Assembly: GCA_024638545.1 (NCBI GenBank)
Contig: JAHEKD010000185.1
Location: 1-5,761 of the forward strand
DNA length: 5,761 nucleotides
Origin: Gammaproteobacteria bacterium
GTDB taxonomy: Bacteria; Pseudomonadota; Gammaproteobacteria; Arenicellales; JAHEKD01
Direction: 5' to 3'
Shown: piece after piece, positions 1-5,618 of the stretch
How positions within the stretch are numbered: position 1 is the stretch's first letter
Layout: each line of letters opens with the position of its first letter
Notes under the pieces: model-generated
What the model saw: only the letters and a program-made list of their open reading frames with translations
What the model was told of the DNA's origin: nothing
Database searches by the model: none
Translations under genes and position numbers: made by a program

Positions 1-505
1 CTACGCCACCGTATTCATCAACGACAATGGCCATGTGATTACGATTTGCCTGAAACTCCGTCAATAATACGTTGAGTCGCTTGCTGTCTGGAATGAAGAC
101 TGCAGGGCGCAACACATCTTTTATGTTGAACTGTTCTTCATCATTATGAAAATAGCGTAAAAGGTCTTTGGCCAGTAATATGCCCACTACCTTGTCACGA
201 TCATCGTCATCAATGACCGGAAATCGTGAATGTGCAGACTCAACCAGTACAGGCAAGATTTTTTCAGGATCATCTTCTTTGTTAACGACGACCATTTGTG
301 CTCTTGGAATCATGACATCACGCACGCGTAATTCAGTAACCTGCAATACCCGGGCAATCGTGTCCATAGACCCCTGATCGATAAGCAACTTGGAATTCGC
401 TTCCCTGATCATGGCCAACAGCTCTTCACGAGTTTCAGGCTCTTTCTGGAACACGGATTGAAATCTATCCCACAAGGAGGCTTTTTGATCTGACTCCTCA
501 TCCAT
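1..505 (-). CDS. corC: CorC/YbeX-type CBS-domain protein (3' end cut by window edge)
   Basis: The first 168 residues are visible; the E. coli homologue is about 292 residues, so the second CBS domain is cut and the C-terminal CorC_HlyC transporter-associated domain lies outside. The visible part matches the family closely. It has an N-terminal helical stretch with REELLAMIREA (about 26-36), the segment VRDVMIPRAQM (about 61-71) opening the first CBS domain, SAHSRFPVID near 90-99, and MAIVVDEYGG near 158-167 in the second CBS domain. No membrane segment is visible, so this is the soluble form without a DUF21 domain. Family knowledge: CorC/YbeX is linked to Mg2+/Co2+ efflux together with CorA, and YbeX has also been tied to ribosome metabolism. 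The ATG at 503-505 shares its A with the TAA stop of ybeY, and a GAGGTG Shine-Dalgarno sits 8 bases upstream, which supports this start. It is the most distal visible gene of the miaB operon; lnt would be expected next but is not seen. Confidence 0.93.
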   Translation of the reverse strand, partial: MDEESDQKASLWDRFQSVFQKEPETREELLAMIREANSKLLIDQGSMDTIARVLQVTELRVRDVMIPRAQMVVVNKEDDPEKILPVLVESAHSRFPVIDDDDRDKVVGILLAKDLLRYFHNDEEQFNIKDVLRPAVFIPDSKRLNVLLTEFQANRNHMAIVVDEYGGV

Positions 506-966
506 TACATCAGCACCTCATAAGGATCTTCAAACCCGAGTTGGGCCATAATCTTTAATTCCGCGAATTCCATGGCTTGTTGTTCATCTGTATTATCATG
601 CGACATTCCCAGAAGATGCAAAGTACCGTGTACCAGCATATGCGCCCAGCGTGATTGTTCTGACTTATGATACTCCGATGCTTCTTTTTTAATGACAGCA
701 GCGCATAAAACAATATCCCCGAGAAAATCGCTGCGAAGCCATTCAGGCGCCTGTGCTTCAAAGGATAAAACATTTGTTGACTTGTCCTGATTGCGAAATC
801 TCTGGTTCAAGGACCTGATTGTCTCATTATCAACCACCTGTACATTTATTTCAGCGTTATCAGAGTCCATTAAATGAAGAGCCCCTTGTACTATCGAAGC
901 AATAAACTCCGGTTCAGGAACATCGTCGTCTTCAGTTTCGATAGTTACTGTTATGTTGCTATTCAT
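505..966 (-). CDS. ybeY: Endoribonuclease YbeY (UPF0054), rRNA maturation factor
   Basis: This 153-residue protein has the usual length for YbeY, a zinc-dependent single-strand endoribonuclease involved in 16S rRNA 3'-end maturation and 70S quality control in the cytoplasm. The metal site H-x3-H-x5-H is visible as HGTLHLLGMSH, with H113, H117 and H123. The second conserved block, RNQDKSTNVLSFE (58-70), includes R58, which aligns with the conserved Arg59 of the E. coli enzyme. The C-terminal GFEDPYE is also typical. One oddity is that the usual G-Y-D-H before the last histidine reads G-M-S-H here. The ATG at 964-966 lies one base after the phoH stop codon and no strong Shine-Dalgarno is visible, so translation is probably coupled to that of the PhoH-family gene. 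The stop overlaps the corC start by one base. The order phoH-ybeY-corC matches the conserved gammaproteobacterial operon. Confidence 0.97.
   Translation of the reverse strand: MNSNITVTIETEDDDVPEPEFIASIVQGALHLMDSDNAEINVQVVDNETIRSLNQRFRNQDKSTNVLSFEAQAPEWLRSDFLGDIVLCAAVIKKEASEYHKSEQSRWAHMLVHGTLHLLGMSHDNTDEQQAMEFAELKIMAQLGFEDPYEVLM
514..519 (-). promoter_or_regulatory. Ribosome binding site of corC, inside the end of ybeY
   Basis: On the minus strand GAGGTG lies 8 bases before the corC ATG, within the last codons of ybeY. It fixes the corC start at 503-505 and shows that corC can recruit ribosomes itself although it overlaps the ybeY stop codon by one base. Confidence 0.6.
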
Positions 967-967
967 C

Positions 968-1924
968 CTAGTGATCTGACTCGTATGCAGTGACGATACG
1001 CTGCACCAGGGGATGCCTTACGACATCTTCAGGTTTAAAATAGGAAAAACTGATACCGTCAATTTCCCCCAGGACTCTACGCGCATGTTTTAATCCAGAC
1101 TCTACAGATTTAGGCAGATCGATCTGTGTGATATCACCTGTTATCACTGCTCTTGAGCCGAAGCCAATGCGGGTTAGCAGCATTTTCATCTGTTCTACGG
1201 TGGTATTTTGTCCTTCATCTAGAATTACAAACGAATCATTTAAGGTGCGACCCCGCATATACGCCAGCGGCGCAAGTTCGATAATATTGCGTTCCATTAG
1301 TCTCGAAACTTTTTCAAAGCCAAACATCTCGTACAGGGCATCGTACAACGGTCGCAAGTAGGGATCGACTTTTTGTCCTATATCGCCCGGTAAAAATCCC
1401 AGGCGTTCACCGGCTTCAACAGCAGGCCTGACAAGCACGATACGCTGAACTTCATCCTGACTCAATGCCTGTGCAGCACAGGCAACAGCTAAATAGGTTT
1501 TGCCTGTTCCCGCAGGACCGATACCAAAATTAATGTCATCAGTTAGAATTTTCCTTATGTAATATCGCTGGGAAGGATTTTGACCCTGGATCTTAGCTTT
1601 TGGTGTTCGAATCTGTAGTCGGATCTCATCGTCGCGCTCCGCTTGAGAAGAAGGCTTGACATCATTTAGGGTCATATGGACCTGTTCAGCTGTAATTGAG
1701 TTACCATGATCGATTTTCGAATAGAGAGTTTCAAGAACATCACGGGCTTTTTCGGTTGTTGATTTATGACCGTTGATACTGAACATATTACCCTTGGAGA
1801 CAATCTTTACCTTCAGGTGATTTTCAATTTGCTTGATATTCGAATTAAATTCGCCACAAAGGGTAGCGAGTCGAGAGTTGTCAGCAGGATTTAGGACAAA
1901 TGTTGTTGAGGTGTGTAAGCTCAA
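968..1924 (-). CDS. ybeZ: PhoH-family ATPase (YbeZ-like), TTG start
   Basis: This 318-residue P-loop ATPase is the usual partner of YbeY in this locus; the family is thought to act in RNA metabolism. Walker A is GPAGTGKT (136-143) and Walker B ends in DEGQN (236-240); many relatives have Ala or Ser at the Gly position. Other family blocks are RPAVEAGERLGFLPGD (166-181), VDPYLRPLYDALYEM (186-200), LAYMRGRTLND (220-230) and ITGDITQIDLP (261-271). The N-terminal portion (about 10-75) resembles the KH-like RNA-binding region of YbeZ. The start is TTG at 1922-1924. An in-frame TAG lies two codons upstream, so no earlier start is possible, and the next Met is at residue 47, inside the conserved N-terminal domain. 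The residues after the TTG align with the start of E. coli YbeZ. Only a weak AGAG lies 4 bases upstream. Compared with E. coli the charged C-terminal tail is missing. The stop lies one base before the ybeY start. Confidence 0.95.
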   Translation of the reverse strand: MSLHTSTTFVLNPADNSRLATLCGEFNSNIKQIENHLKVKIVSKGNMFSINGHKSTTEKARDVLETLYSKIDHGNSITAEQVHMTLNDVKPSSQAERDDEIRLQIRTPKAKIQGQNPSQRYYIRKILTDDINFGIGPAGTGKTYLAVACAAQALSQDEVQRIVLVRPAVEAGERLGFLPGDIGQKVDPYLRPLYDALYEMFGFEKVSRLMERNIIELAPLAYMRGRTLNDSFVILDEGQNTTVEQMKMLLTRIGFGSRAVITGDITQIDLPKSVESGLKHARRVLGEIDGISFSYFKPEDVVRHPLVQRIVTAYESDH

Positions 1925-1954
1925 CTTGCTCTATACTTATTGCACATATTGACA

Positions 1955-1984
1955 ATTATGCGGTAATTCAAAGGTTTGCTGCAA
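1955..1984 (-). promoter_or_regulatory. Possible internal promoter for phoH-ybeY-corC
   Basis: On the minus strand, TTGCAG (1979-1984) and CATAAT (1955-1960) are separated by 18 bases. The -10 matches the sigma70 consensus at 5 of 6 positions and the -35 at 3 of 6. Transcription would start near 1948, about 24 bases before the TTG start of the PhoH gene. The -35 lies in the last codons of miaB, and the -10 lies in the 43-base AT-rich gap. I see no sigma32-type promoter here, although the E. coli ybeZYX genes are heat-inducible. This is a motif match only. Confidence 0.35.
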
Positions 1985-3338
1985 GCATGATTTTAGTTTT
2001 TTTATCCGTTGGGACGCTCTGCAGTTGGCCCCTTAGTGAGTTAGGCAATGCTTCAGTAATCTTAATATCAGCGAATTGACCAATCAGCTCCTCAGAACCG
2101 TCAAAATTTACGACTCGATTGTTTTCTGTGCGCCCGCAAACCTGCTGGCTGTCTTTTTTGGATATTCGGTCAACCAGCACGGTTTGTACCGTCCCGACCA
2201 TGTCCTGGCCTATTTGCCCCGCCATTTCCACAATGCGCTGCTGCAAGGTGTAGAGTCGTCGCTGCTTAACGGACATCGGCACATCGTCAGGAAGCGTTGC
2301 TGCAGGAGTACCCGGACGCGGGCTGTAGATAAAACTAAAACTGTGGTCGAAGCCAATAGCTTCGATTAAGCGCATGGTTAACTTAAAATCCTCGTCCGAT
2401 TCACCCGGGAAACCAATGATAAAATCTGAAGATATGCTGATGTCAGGCCGGTAGTTTCTTAATCTCAGAATAATATCAGTGTACTGCTCTGCTGTGTAGC
2501 GGCGCTTCATAAGTTTTAAAATGCGGTTTGAACCACTTTGCACCGGCAAATGTAAATGACTAACCAGTTCAGGTATATCCCTGTATGCCCTTACGAGGGC
2601 ATCAGTAAACTCAACCGGGTGCGATGTTGTGTAACGAATTCGCTCAATTCCTTCGATCTCGGCAACGTAGTAAAGCAGCTCTGCGAAATCCACAACCTGA
2701 TGATCATAGGTCCTGCCCTGGTAGGCATTAACGTTTTGTCCCAACAGCGTAACCTCACGCACCCCTTGCTGCGACAATTCGTAAATCTCAGCGATTACAT
2801 CATCAAACGGCCGTGAAAATTCTTCACCCCGGGTGTATGGGACCACACAAAATGTACAGTACTTGCTACAGCCTTCCATAATTGACACAAATGCTTTCAC
2901 ACCCTCTACCCTTGGCGGCGGTAAATTATCAAATTTTTCAATCTCCGGGAAACTGATGTCAACTTTCGAGCGTTTATTCTTGACAACACTATCGTACATC
3001 TGAGGAAGGCGGTGGTAGGTCTGCGGACCAAAAACCAGGTCAACATAAGGTGCACGCTTCATAATCATGTCACCTTCCTGACTGGCTACACAGCCGCCCA
3101 CACCTATGATCAGATCGGGATTTTCATCTTTCCATTTTTTCCACCGTCCCAGTTGAGAAAAAACTTTCTCCTGGGCTTTTTCTCGTACCGAGCAGGTATT
3201 TAACAGCAGTAAATCAGCCTGCTGTGCATCAAGGGTTTTTACAAAACCGTGTGATACACCAAGCAGATCATGCATGCGATCAGAATCATACTCATTCATC
3301 TGGCAGCCAAAGGTTTTTATGAACAGCTTTTTGGTCAT
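1968..3338 (-). CDS. miaB: tRNA-2-methylthio-N6-dimethylallyladenosine synthase MiaB
   Basis: This 456-residue radical-SAM methylthiotransferase converts i6A37 to ms2i6A37 in tRNAs that read codons beginning with U, improving reading-frame maintenance. All three domains are visible. The N-terminal UPF0004 domain has the three cysteines for the auxiliary [4Fe-4S] cluster: C12 in [12 protein letters not shown]49 in [11 protein letters not shown] and C83 in [11 protein letters not shown]. The radical-SAM domain has C157-x3-C161-x2-C164 in [17 protein letters not shown], plus [18 protein letters not shown] (about 269-286) and [12 protein letters not shown]. The C-terminal 70 or so residues form the TRAM domain, which binds tRNA. 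The length is close to the E. coli enzyme (474). The start at ATG 3336-3338 gives the standard N-terminus; no clear Shine-Dalgarno is seen, but a perfect -10 box lies shortly upstream. It is the first gene of the operon running into the PhoH-family gene, ybeY and corC, with 43 bases to the next start. Confidence 0.98.
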   Translation of the reverse strand: MTKKLFIKTFGCQMNEYDSDRMHDLLGVSHGFVKTLDAQQADLLLLNTCSVREKAQEKVFSQLGRWKKWKDENPDLIIGVGGCVASQEGDMIMKRAPYVDLVFGPQTYHRLPQMYDSVVKNKRSKVDISFPEIEKFDNLPPPRVEGVKAFVSIMEGCSKYCTFCVVPYTRGEEFSRPFDDVIAEIYELSQQGVREVTLLGQNVNAYQGRTYDHQVVDFAELLYYVAEIEGIERIRYTTSHPVEFTDALVRAYRDIPELVSHLHLPVQSGSNRILKLMKRRYTAEQYTDIILRLRNYRPDISISSDFIIGFPGESDEDFKLTMRLIEAIGFDHSFSFIYSPRPGTPAATLPDDVPMSVKQRRLYTLQQRIVEMAGQIGQDMVGTVQTVLVDRISKKDSQQVCGRTENNRVVNFDGSEELIGQFADIKITEALPNSLRGQLQSVPTDKKTKIMLAANL

Positions 3339-3364
3339 AGTTAAAAGTTCAAAATCGGCCCGCG

Positions 3365-3393
3365 ATTATAGCCTAAATCGCTGCTCTTCACAG
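3365..3393 (-). promoter_or_regulatory. miaB: Sigma70-like promoter of the miaB operon
   Basis: On the minus strand a perfect TATAAT (3365-3370) is preceded, after 17 bases, by CTGTGA (3388-3393), which matches the -35 consensus at 3 of 6 positions. Transcription would begin near 3358 and give a leader of about 20 bases before the miaB ATG at 3338. The position in the 79-base spacer upstream of miaB and the perfect -10 make this the best promoter in the window. It would drive miaB and, by read-through, the PhoH-family gene, ybeY and corC. Confidence 0.5.
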
Positions 3394-3417
3394 CCTCCGG
3401 CATATCTGCGTAGAAAA

Positions 3418-3696
3418 TTATTTTGATCGGAAGTTTTGCAGCAGTTTGCTGATCAAGCGCCTGCTGTGATTAAACCATTCATGTATTTCCGGAAATATAA
3501 AATACAGCATAAACCAGCCCATTACTAACATCCCAAGTATCAGCAGGTATAATAAAATTTCGGGCCGATAGATGTAGCAAACAATTACCGCGGCAAAAAC
3601 AGCGAGGCTGACCAATAGCGCGAACAGACGCTCAATGACACCTGCAAAAAACTCGCCGCTGGTAAGAAAGGCAAGCGTTTCCCTGAATATTTTCAT
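3418..3696 (-). CDS. Small two-helix membrane protein, unknown function
   Basis: I do not recognise this 92-residue protein. It has an amphipathic start (MKIFRETLAFLTSGEFF, 1-17), a first membrane helix at about 22-43 (rich in L, V, A, ending VCYIYR) and a second at about 46-68 (LLYLLILGMLVMGWFMLYFIF). A short Pro/Glu turn links the helices and a basic tail follows (HSRRLISKLLQNFRSK, 77-92). The basic tail suggests, by the positive-inside rule, a cytoplasmic C-terminus; with two helices the N-terminus would then also be cytoplasmic. The ATG at 3694-3696 has a weak AGAAG upstream. The gene lies 79 bases upstream of miaB and 141 bases downstream of the AlkB-like gene, all on one strand, but the miaB promoter sits between it and miaB, so cotranscription is uncertain. 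The consistent membrane pattern over the whole frame argues that it is a real gene. Confidence 0.65.
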   Translation of the reverse strand: MKIFRETLAFLTSGEFFAGVIERLFALLVSLAVFAAVIVCYIYRPEILLYLLILGMLVMGWFMLYFIFPEIHEWFNHSRRLISKLLQNFRSK

Positions 3697-3837
3697 GATA
3701 GCTTCTGTAGATTAAAAACGGCTAGCAGGCTGGCTGTAACCCGGATAATTCGACTCATCCAACAATAATAACAGATCGCTGGCTGCCTTGATCCCATATC
3801 AGAAAGCTTGACTCGCTGCAGATTGCGCATAATTTAA

Positions 3838-4434
3838 TCACACCCCGGAGGTTTCGAAGCAACGCAGCGTGATGGAGATTCGCTTGTCCTGGTGTCGTTT
3901 AAATCTGGGAACTTCATGCTTGTAATGCTGATTGGTAGACAGAGGCATAATAATGACATCACCGTTTTCTATTGCAATATCGGTAAAACCGCGTTCCCGA
4001 ACGTGCCTGAAACGCATCACGCGCGAACCACCCAGTGAAATCATAATTATAGAGCTGCCGGTAACCAGGCCTTTGGTACTATCGCAGTGTGCACCAATAT
4101 AATGGCCGGCCTGACCATCATACCAATTTAGCAGCATCCCGTTGTAACGCCGATCAAACAGCTGTTGTGCCCAGCTTAGATAGGGTTTTAATACCTCCGG
4201 CACTGATTTTGCCCTATTTTTTTTACCGGAAAAAAAGTAGCTGCGGCCATACGCCTGTTGCCACCTGGGCAAGGCGACATGCCTGCCGTGAATGAATATG
4301 CTTGGAAATTCATCCGGATGCAGCATCCATAAGTTATTAAATGCCGCATCTCTTGCCAACAATTCATCCGGAAGCCTATATCGATAAATACCATGGCCCG
4401 AATTGAATTTTATTTGCGTGGTTTCAGTTATCAT
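3838..4434 (-). CDS. AlkB-family 2-oxoglutarate/Fe(II)-dependent dioxygenase
   Basis: This 198-residue protein belongs to the AlkB superfamily, which removes alkyl groups from bases such as 1-methyladenine and 3-methylcytosine by oxidation using O2, 2-oxoglutarate and Fe(II). Visible motifs in order are LPRWQQAYG (55-63), the P-R-x4-Y-G substrate-lid motif; NWYDGQAGHYIGAHCD (103-118), containing N103, Y105 and the iron ligands H116 and D118; ISLGGSRVMRF (132-142); ENGDVIIM (156-163); the distal iron ligand H173 in YKHEVP; and R185-x5-R191 in RISITLR, which binds 2-oxoglutarate and lines the active site. The position after the first Arg that is Asn in E. coli AlkB and human ALKBH2/3 (R-x-N-x-T-x-R) is Ser187 here. 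The length suits a short AlkB of the ALKBH2/3 type. The ATG at 4432-4434 lacks a Shine-Dalgarno. It is divergent from the hydrolase gene. Substrate (DNA, RNA or other) cannot be told from sequence. Confidence 0.9.
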   Translation of the reverse strand: MITETTQIKFNSGHGIYRYRLPDELLARDAAFNNLWMLHPDEFPSIFIHGRHVALPRWQQAYGRSYFFSGKKNRAKSVPEVLKPYLSWAQQLFDRRYNGMLLNWYDGQAGHYIGAHCDSTKGLVTGSSIIMISLGGSRVMRFRHVRERGFTDIAIENGDVIIMPLSTNQHYKHEVPRFKRHQDKRISITLRCFETSGV

Positions 4435-4463
4435 TTTTGAAATGTTAAACTTAATTCAGGGAC

Positions 4464-4473
4464 CAGTTAACTG
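4464..4473. repeat. 10-base perfect palindrome in the divergent spacer
   Basis: CAGTTAACTG is a perfect palindrome about 30 bases upstream of the AlkB-like start. It would lie in that gene's leader if the candidate promoter at 4496-4524 is right, and upstream of the hydrolase. It could be an operator half-pair, but a 10-base palindrome can occur by chance. Confidence 0.3.
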
Positions 4474-4490
4474 ATTCTGGGTGCAGGCTA

Positions 4491-4507
4491 TATTTATTCT
4501 ATAAATA
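4491..4507. repeat. AT-rich inverted repeat TATTTAT-tct-ATAAATA
   Basis: Two perfect 7-base arms (4491-4497 and 4501-4507) flank a 3-base centre. The repeat overlaps the candidate -10 box of the AlkB-like gene (4496-4501), so a protein bound here could block that promoter. It is AT-only in the arms, so chance is a real alternative. Confidence 0.35.
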
Positions 4508-4524
4508 AACGTGGCCGGTTTCCA
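4496..4524 (-). promoter_or_regulatory. Candidate promoter of the AlkB-like gene
   Basis: On the minus strand TGGAAA (4519-4524, 4 of 6 matches to the -35 consensus) and TAGAAT (4496-4501, 5 of 6 matches to the -10) are separated by 17 bases. Transcription would start near 4489, leaving a leader of about 55 bases before the ATG at 4434. The -10 lies in the inverted repeat 4491-4507. Confidence 0.4.
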
Positions 4525-4534
4525 TTTTACGCAG

Positions 4535-4564
4535 ATTACATGTCCCCACGTTATTAAATATTAC
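4535..4564 (+). promoter_or_regulatory. Weak candidate promoter of the hydrolase gene
   Basis: ATTACA (4535-4540) and TATTAC (4559-4564) are separated by 18 bases and each matches its sigma70 consensus at 4 of 6 positions. It is the best plus-strand pair that I found in the spacer and would leave a leader of about 20 bases. The evidence is weak. Confidence 0.2.
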
Positions 4565-4580
4565 ACACATTCAGCAATAT

Positions 4581-4586
4581 AAGGAG
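4581..4586 (+). promoter_or_regulatory. Strong ribosome binding site of the hydrolase gene
   Basis: AAGGAG lies 6 bases before the ATG at 4593. It is the strongest Shine-Dalgarno in the window and fixes the start of the hydrolase. The minus-strand genes, by contrast, mostly have weak sites. Confidence 0.8.
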
Positions 4587-4592
4587 ATATCG

Positions 4593-5285
4593 ATGTCATT
4601 CACGCTTACAGCCCATGGACATGCTACGTTTACGCTTGACACAGGCGAGCATAAACTGGTAATTGATCCATTTTTTGCACCCAACAATCCAGCGGCTGAT
4701 TTAACCGTCGAGGATGTAACGGCAGATTTTATATTAATCACTCATGGGCACGGTGATCACATTGCAGACGCAGCAGCACTGGCCAGCCAGTCGGGTGCAA
4801 TGTGCATATGCAATTTCGAGATACATGAGTGGTTGATCAAGCAGGGTGTTGAAAATGTACACCCTATGCATATCGGAGGCGGCCGCGACTTCGAATTTGG
4901 CCACTTAAAGCTAACCATCGCCCACCATGGGAGTATGTTGCCTGATGGCTCGAACGGGGGTAATCCGGCCGGCTTACTAATAACCTTGAATGATGGAAAG
5001 CGGATATACATTGCGGGAGATACTGCACTTACCTACGACATGAAATTGATCGGTGAAGCCGGAGGCGTTGATCTGGCCGTCCTGCCGATCGGAGATAACT
5101 TCACCATGGGTCCGCATGATGCCATCATGGCAGCACGGTTTTGCGGGGCAAGGCACGTTATTCCCTGTCACTATAATACATTTGAAGTCATTGAGCAGGA
5201 CGCAGGTCAATTCGTCCGGCAGCTTTCAGATAAACAGGATATCAACGCGACCATATTGACCACGGGTGAGCGCTATCAAGGTTAA
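4593..5285 (+). CDS. Metal-dependent hydrolase, UPF0173 family (metallo-beta-lactamase fold)
   Basis: This 230-residue protein has the length and pattern of the UPF0173 / YtkL-like hydrolases, a branch of the metallo-beta-lactamase fold with unassigned physiological substrate. The two-metal site is visible: HGHGDH (51-56, ligands H51, H53, D55, H56), H111 or H112 in IAHHGS, D143 in YIAGDTAL, and H193 in VIPCHYNT. The N-terminal LTAHGHATFTLDTG and LVIDPFFAPN, and the later VLPIGDNFTMGPHDA (163-177), are typical of the family. No signal peptide is visible, so it should be cytoplasmic. The start is set by AAGGAG six bases upstream. It stands alone on the plus strand, divergent from the AlkB-like gene and convergent with the aminotransferase gene. 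A functional link to either is not shown by the sequence. Confidence 0.93.
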   Translation: MSFTLTAHGHATFTLDTGEHKLVIDPFFAPNNPAADLTVEDVTADFILITHGHGDHIADAAALASQSGAMCICNFEIHEWLIKQGVENVHPMHIGGGRDFEFGHLKLTIAHHGSMLPDGSNGGNPAGLLITLNDGKRIYIAGDTALTYDMKLIGEAGGVDLAVLPIGDNFTMGPHDAIMAARFCGARHVIPCHYNTFEVIEQDAGQFVRQLSDKQDINATILTTGERYQG

Positions 5286-5328
5286 GACAATAATCCGCCA
5301 CGTCGTGCCGTCCTGATCAACATCAGCC

Positions 5329-5347
5329 CAGATGACGCCGGCATCTG
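5329..5347 (+). repeat. Inverted repeat CAGATG-N7-CATCTG
   Basis: Six-base perfect arms around a GC-rich 7-base loop, 44 bases after the hydrolase stop codon. It could fold at the 3' end of the mRNA, but without a T-run it does not look like an intrinsic terminator. Confidence 0.3.
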
Positions 5348-5485
5348 ATCCCGTTGGCAGTCAACGCTCTTGAATATTGGACCTACAAAACGTAGTCAAG
5401 CAGGTCTGATTTCTTAGCCGAAAGAGACGATTACTGACAACACTCAGGGACCTGATCACAGTTTGATGTTGCAGGCCGCCATAAA

Positions 5486-5499
5486 GCTGGCAGACCAGC
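5486..5499 (+). repeat. Short hairpin GCTGG-CAGA-CCAGC
   Basis: Perfect 5-base stem with a 4-base loop in the gene-free spacer. It is short and has no U-tract, so its role, if any, is unknown. Confidence 0.25.
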
Positions 5500-5564
5500 C
5501 TGTATAACTCGCCCGGCATTTTGGTTAATCTTGAGCAAATACTCATGAGTCAAAACCCCTTGGC

Positions 5565-5590
5565 AAAAAACCCGCCGAGGCGGGTTTTTT
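5565..5590. terminator. Bidirectional rho-independent terminator
   Basis: A run of six A, CCCGC, a CGAG loop, GCGGG and a run of six T form a symmetric hairpin with a T-tract on each strand. Read on the minus strand it lies 28 bases after the aminotransferase stop codon; read on the plus strand it lies 279 bases after the hydrolase stop. It therefore probably ends transcription from both convergent genes. Confidence 0.9.
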
Positions 5591-5618
5591 GTTGCTGAAT
5601 GTTAGGTTCCAGGTTGCG

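Larger units (their letters stand above)
5286..5564. other. Gene-free spacer downstream of the hydrolase
   Basis: About 280 bases with no gene that I can support. It contains an inverted repeat CAGATG-N7-CATCTG (5329-5347), a GCTGG-CAGA-CCAGC hairpin (5486-5499) and the 10-base palindrome ACTCATGAGT (5541-5550). None of these is followed by a T-run, so they are not intrinsic terminators for the hydrolase. A 61-codon minus-strand frame (5361-5546) crosses it but lacks protein-like features. The stretch may be the long 3' untranslated end of the hydrolase transcript, decayed sequence, or a small RNA. Confidence 0.5.

Noticed and set aside
2076..2369. 97-codon plus-strand frame inside miaB
   Set aside because: It is antisense to the TRAM-domain end of a clearly conserved miaB gene and has no ribosome site or recognisable protein features.
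2556..2816. 86-codon plus-strand frame inside miaB
   Set aside because: Antisense to the radical-SAM domain of MiaB; an out-of-frame shadow of a conserved gene.
3339..3372. AGTTCAAAATC resembling a tRNA T-loop
   Set aside because: No matching T-stem, anticodon arm or acceptor stem surrounds it; it is AT-rich leader sequence of miaB.
3697..3837. Possible terminator or gene in the spacer below the AlkB-like gene
   Set aside because: A TTTTT occurs on the minus strand near 3715, but no inverted repeat precedes it, and no frame of useful length with a start site is present.
4977..5210. 77-codon minus-strand frame opposite the hydrolase
   Set aside because: The plus-strand hydrolase has intact metal-binding motifs and a strong ribosome site; the opposite frame has no support.
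5361..5546. 61-codon open frame on the minus strand in the spacer
   Set aside because: It has an AAGGGG about 9 bases before its ATG, but it lies just behind the aminotransferase terminator with no visible promoter, and its Arg/Leu/Cys-rich sequence shows no domain or membrane pattern.
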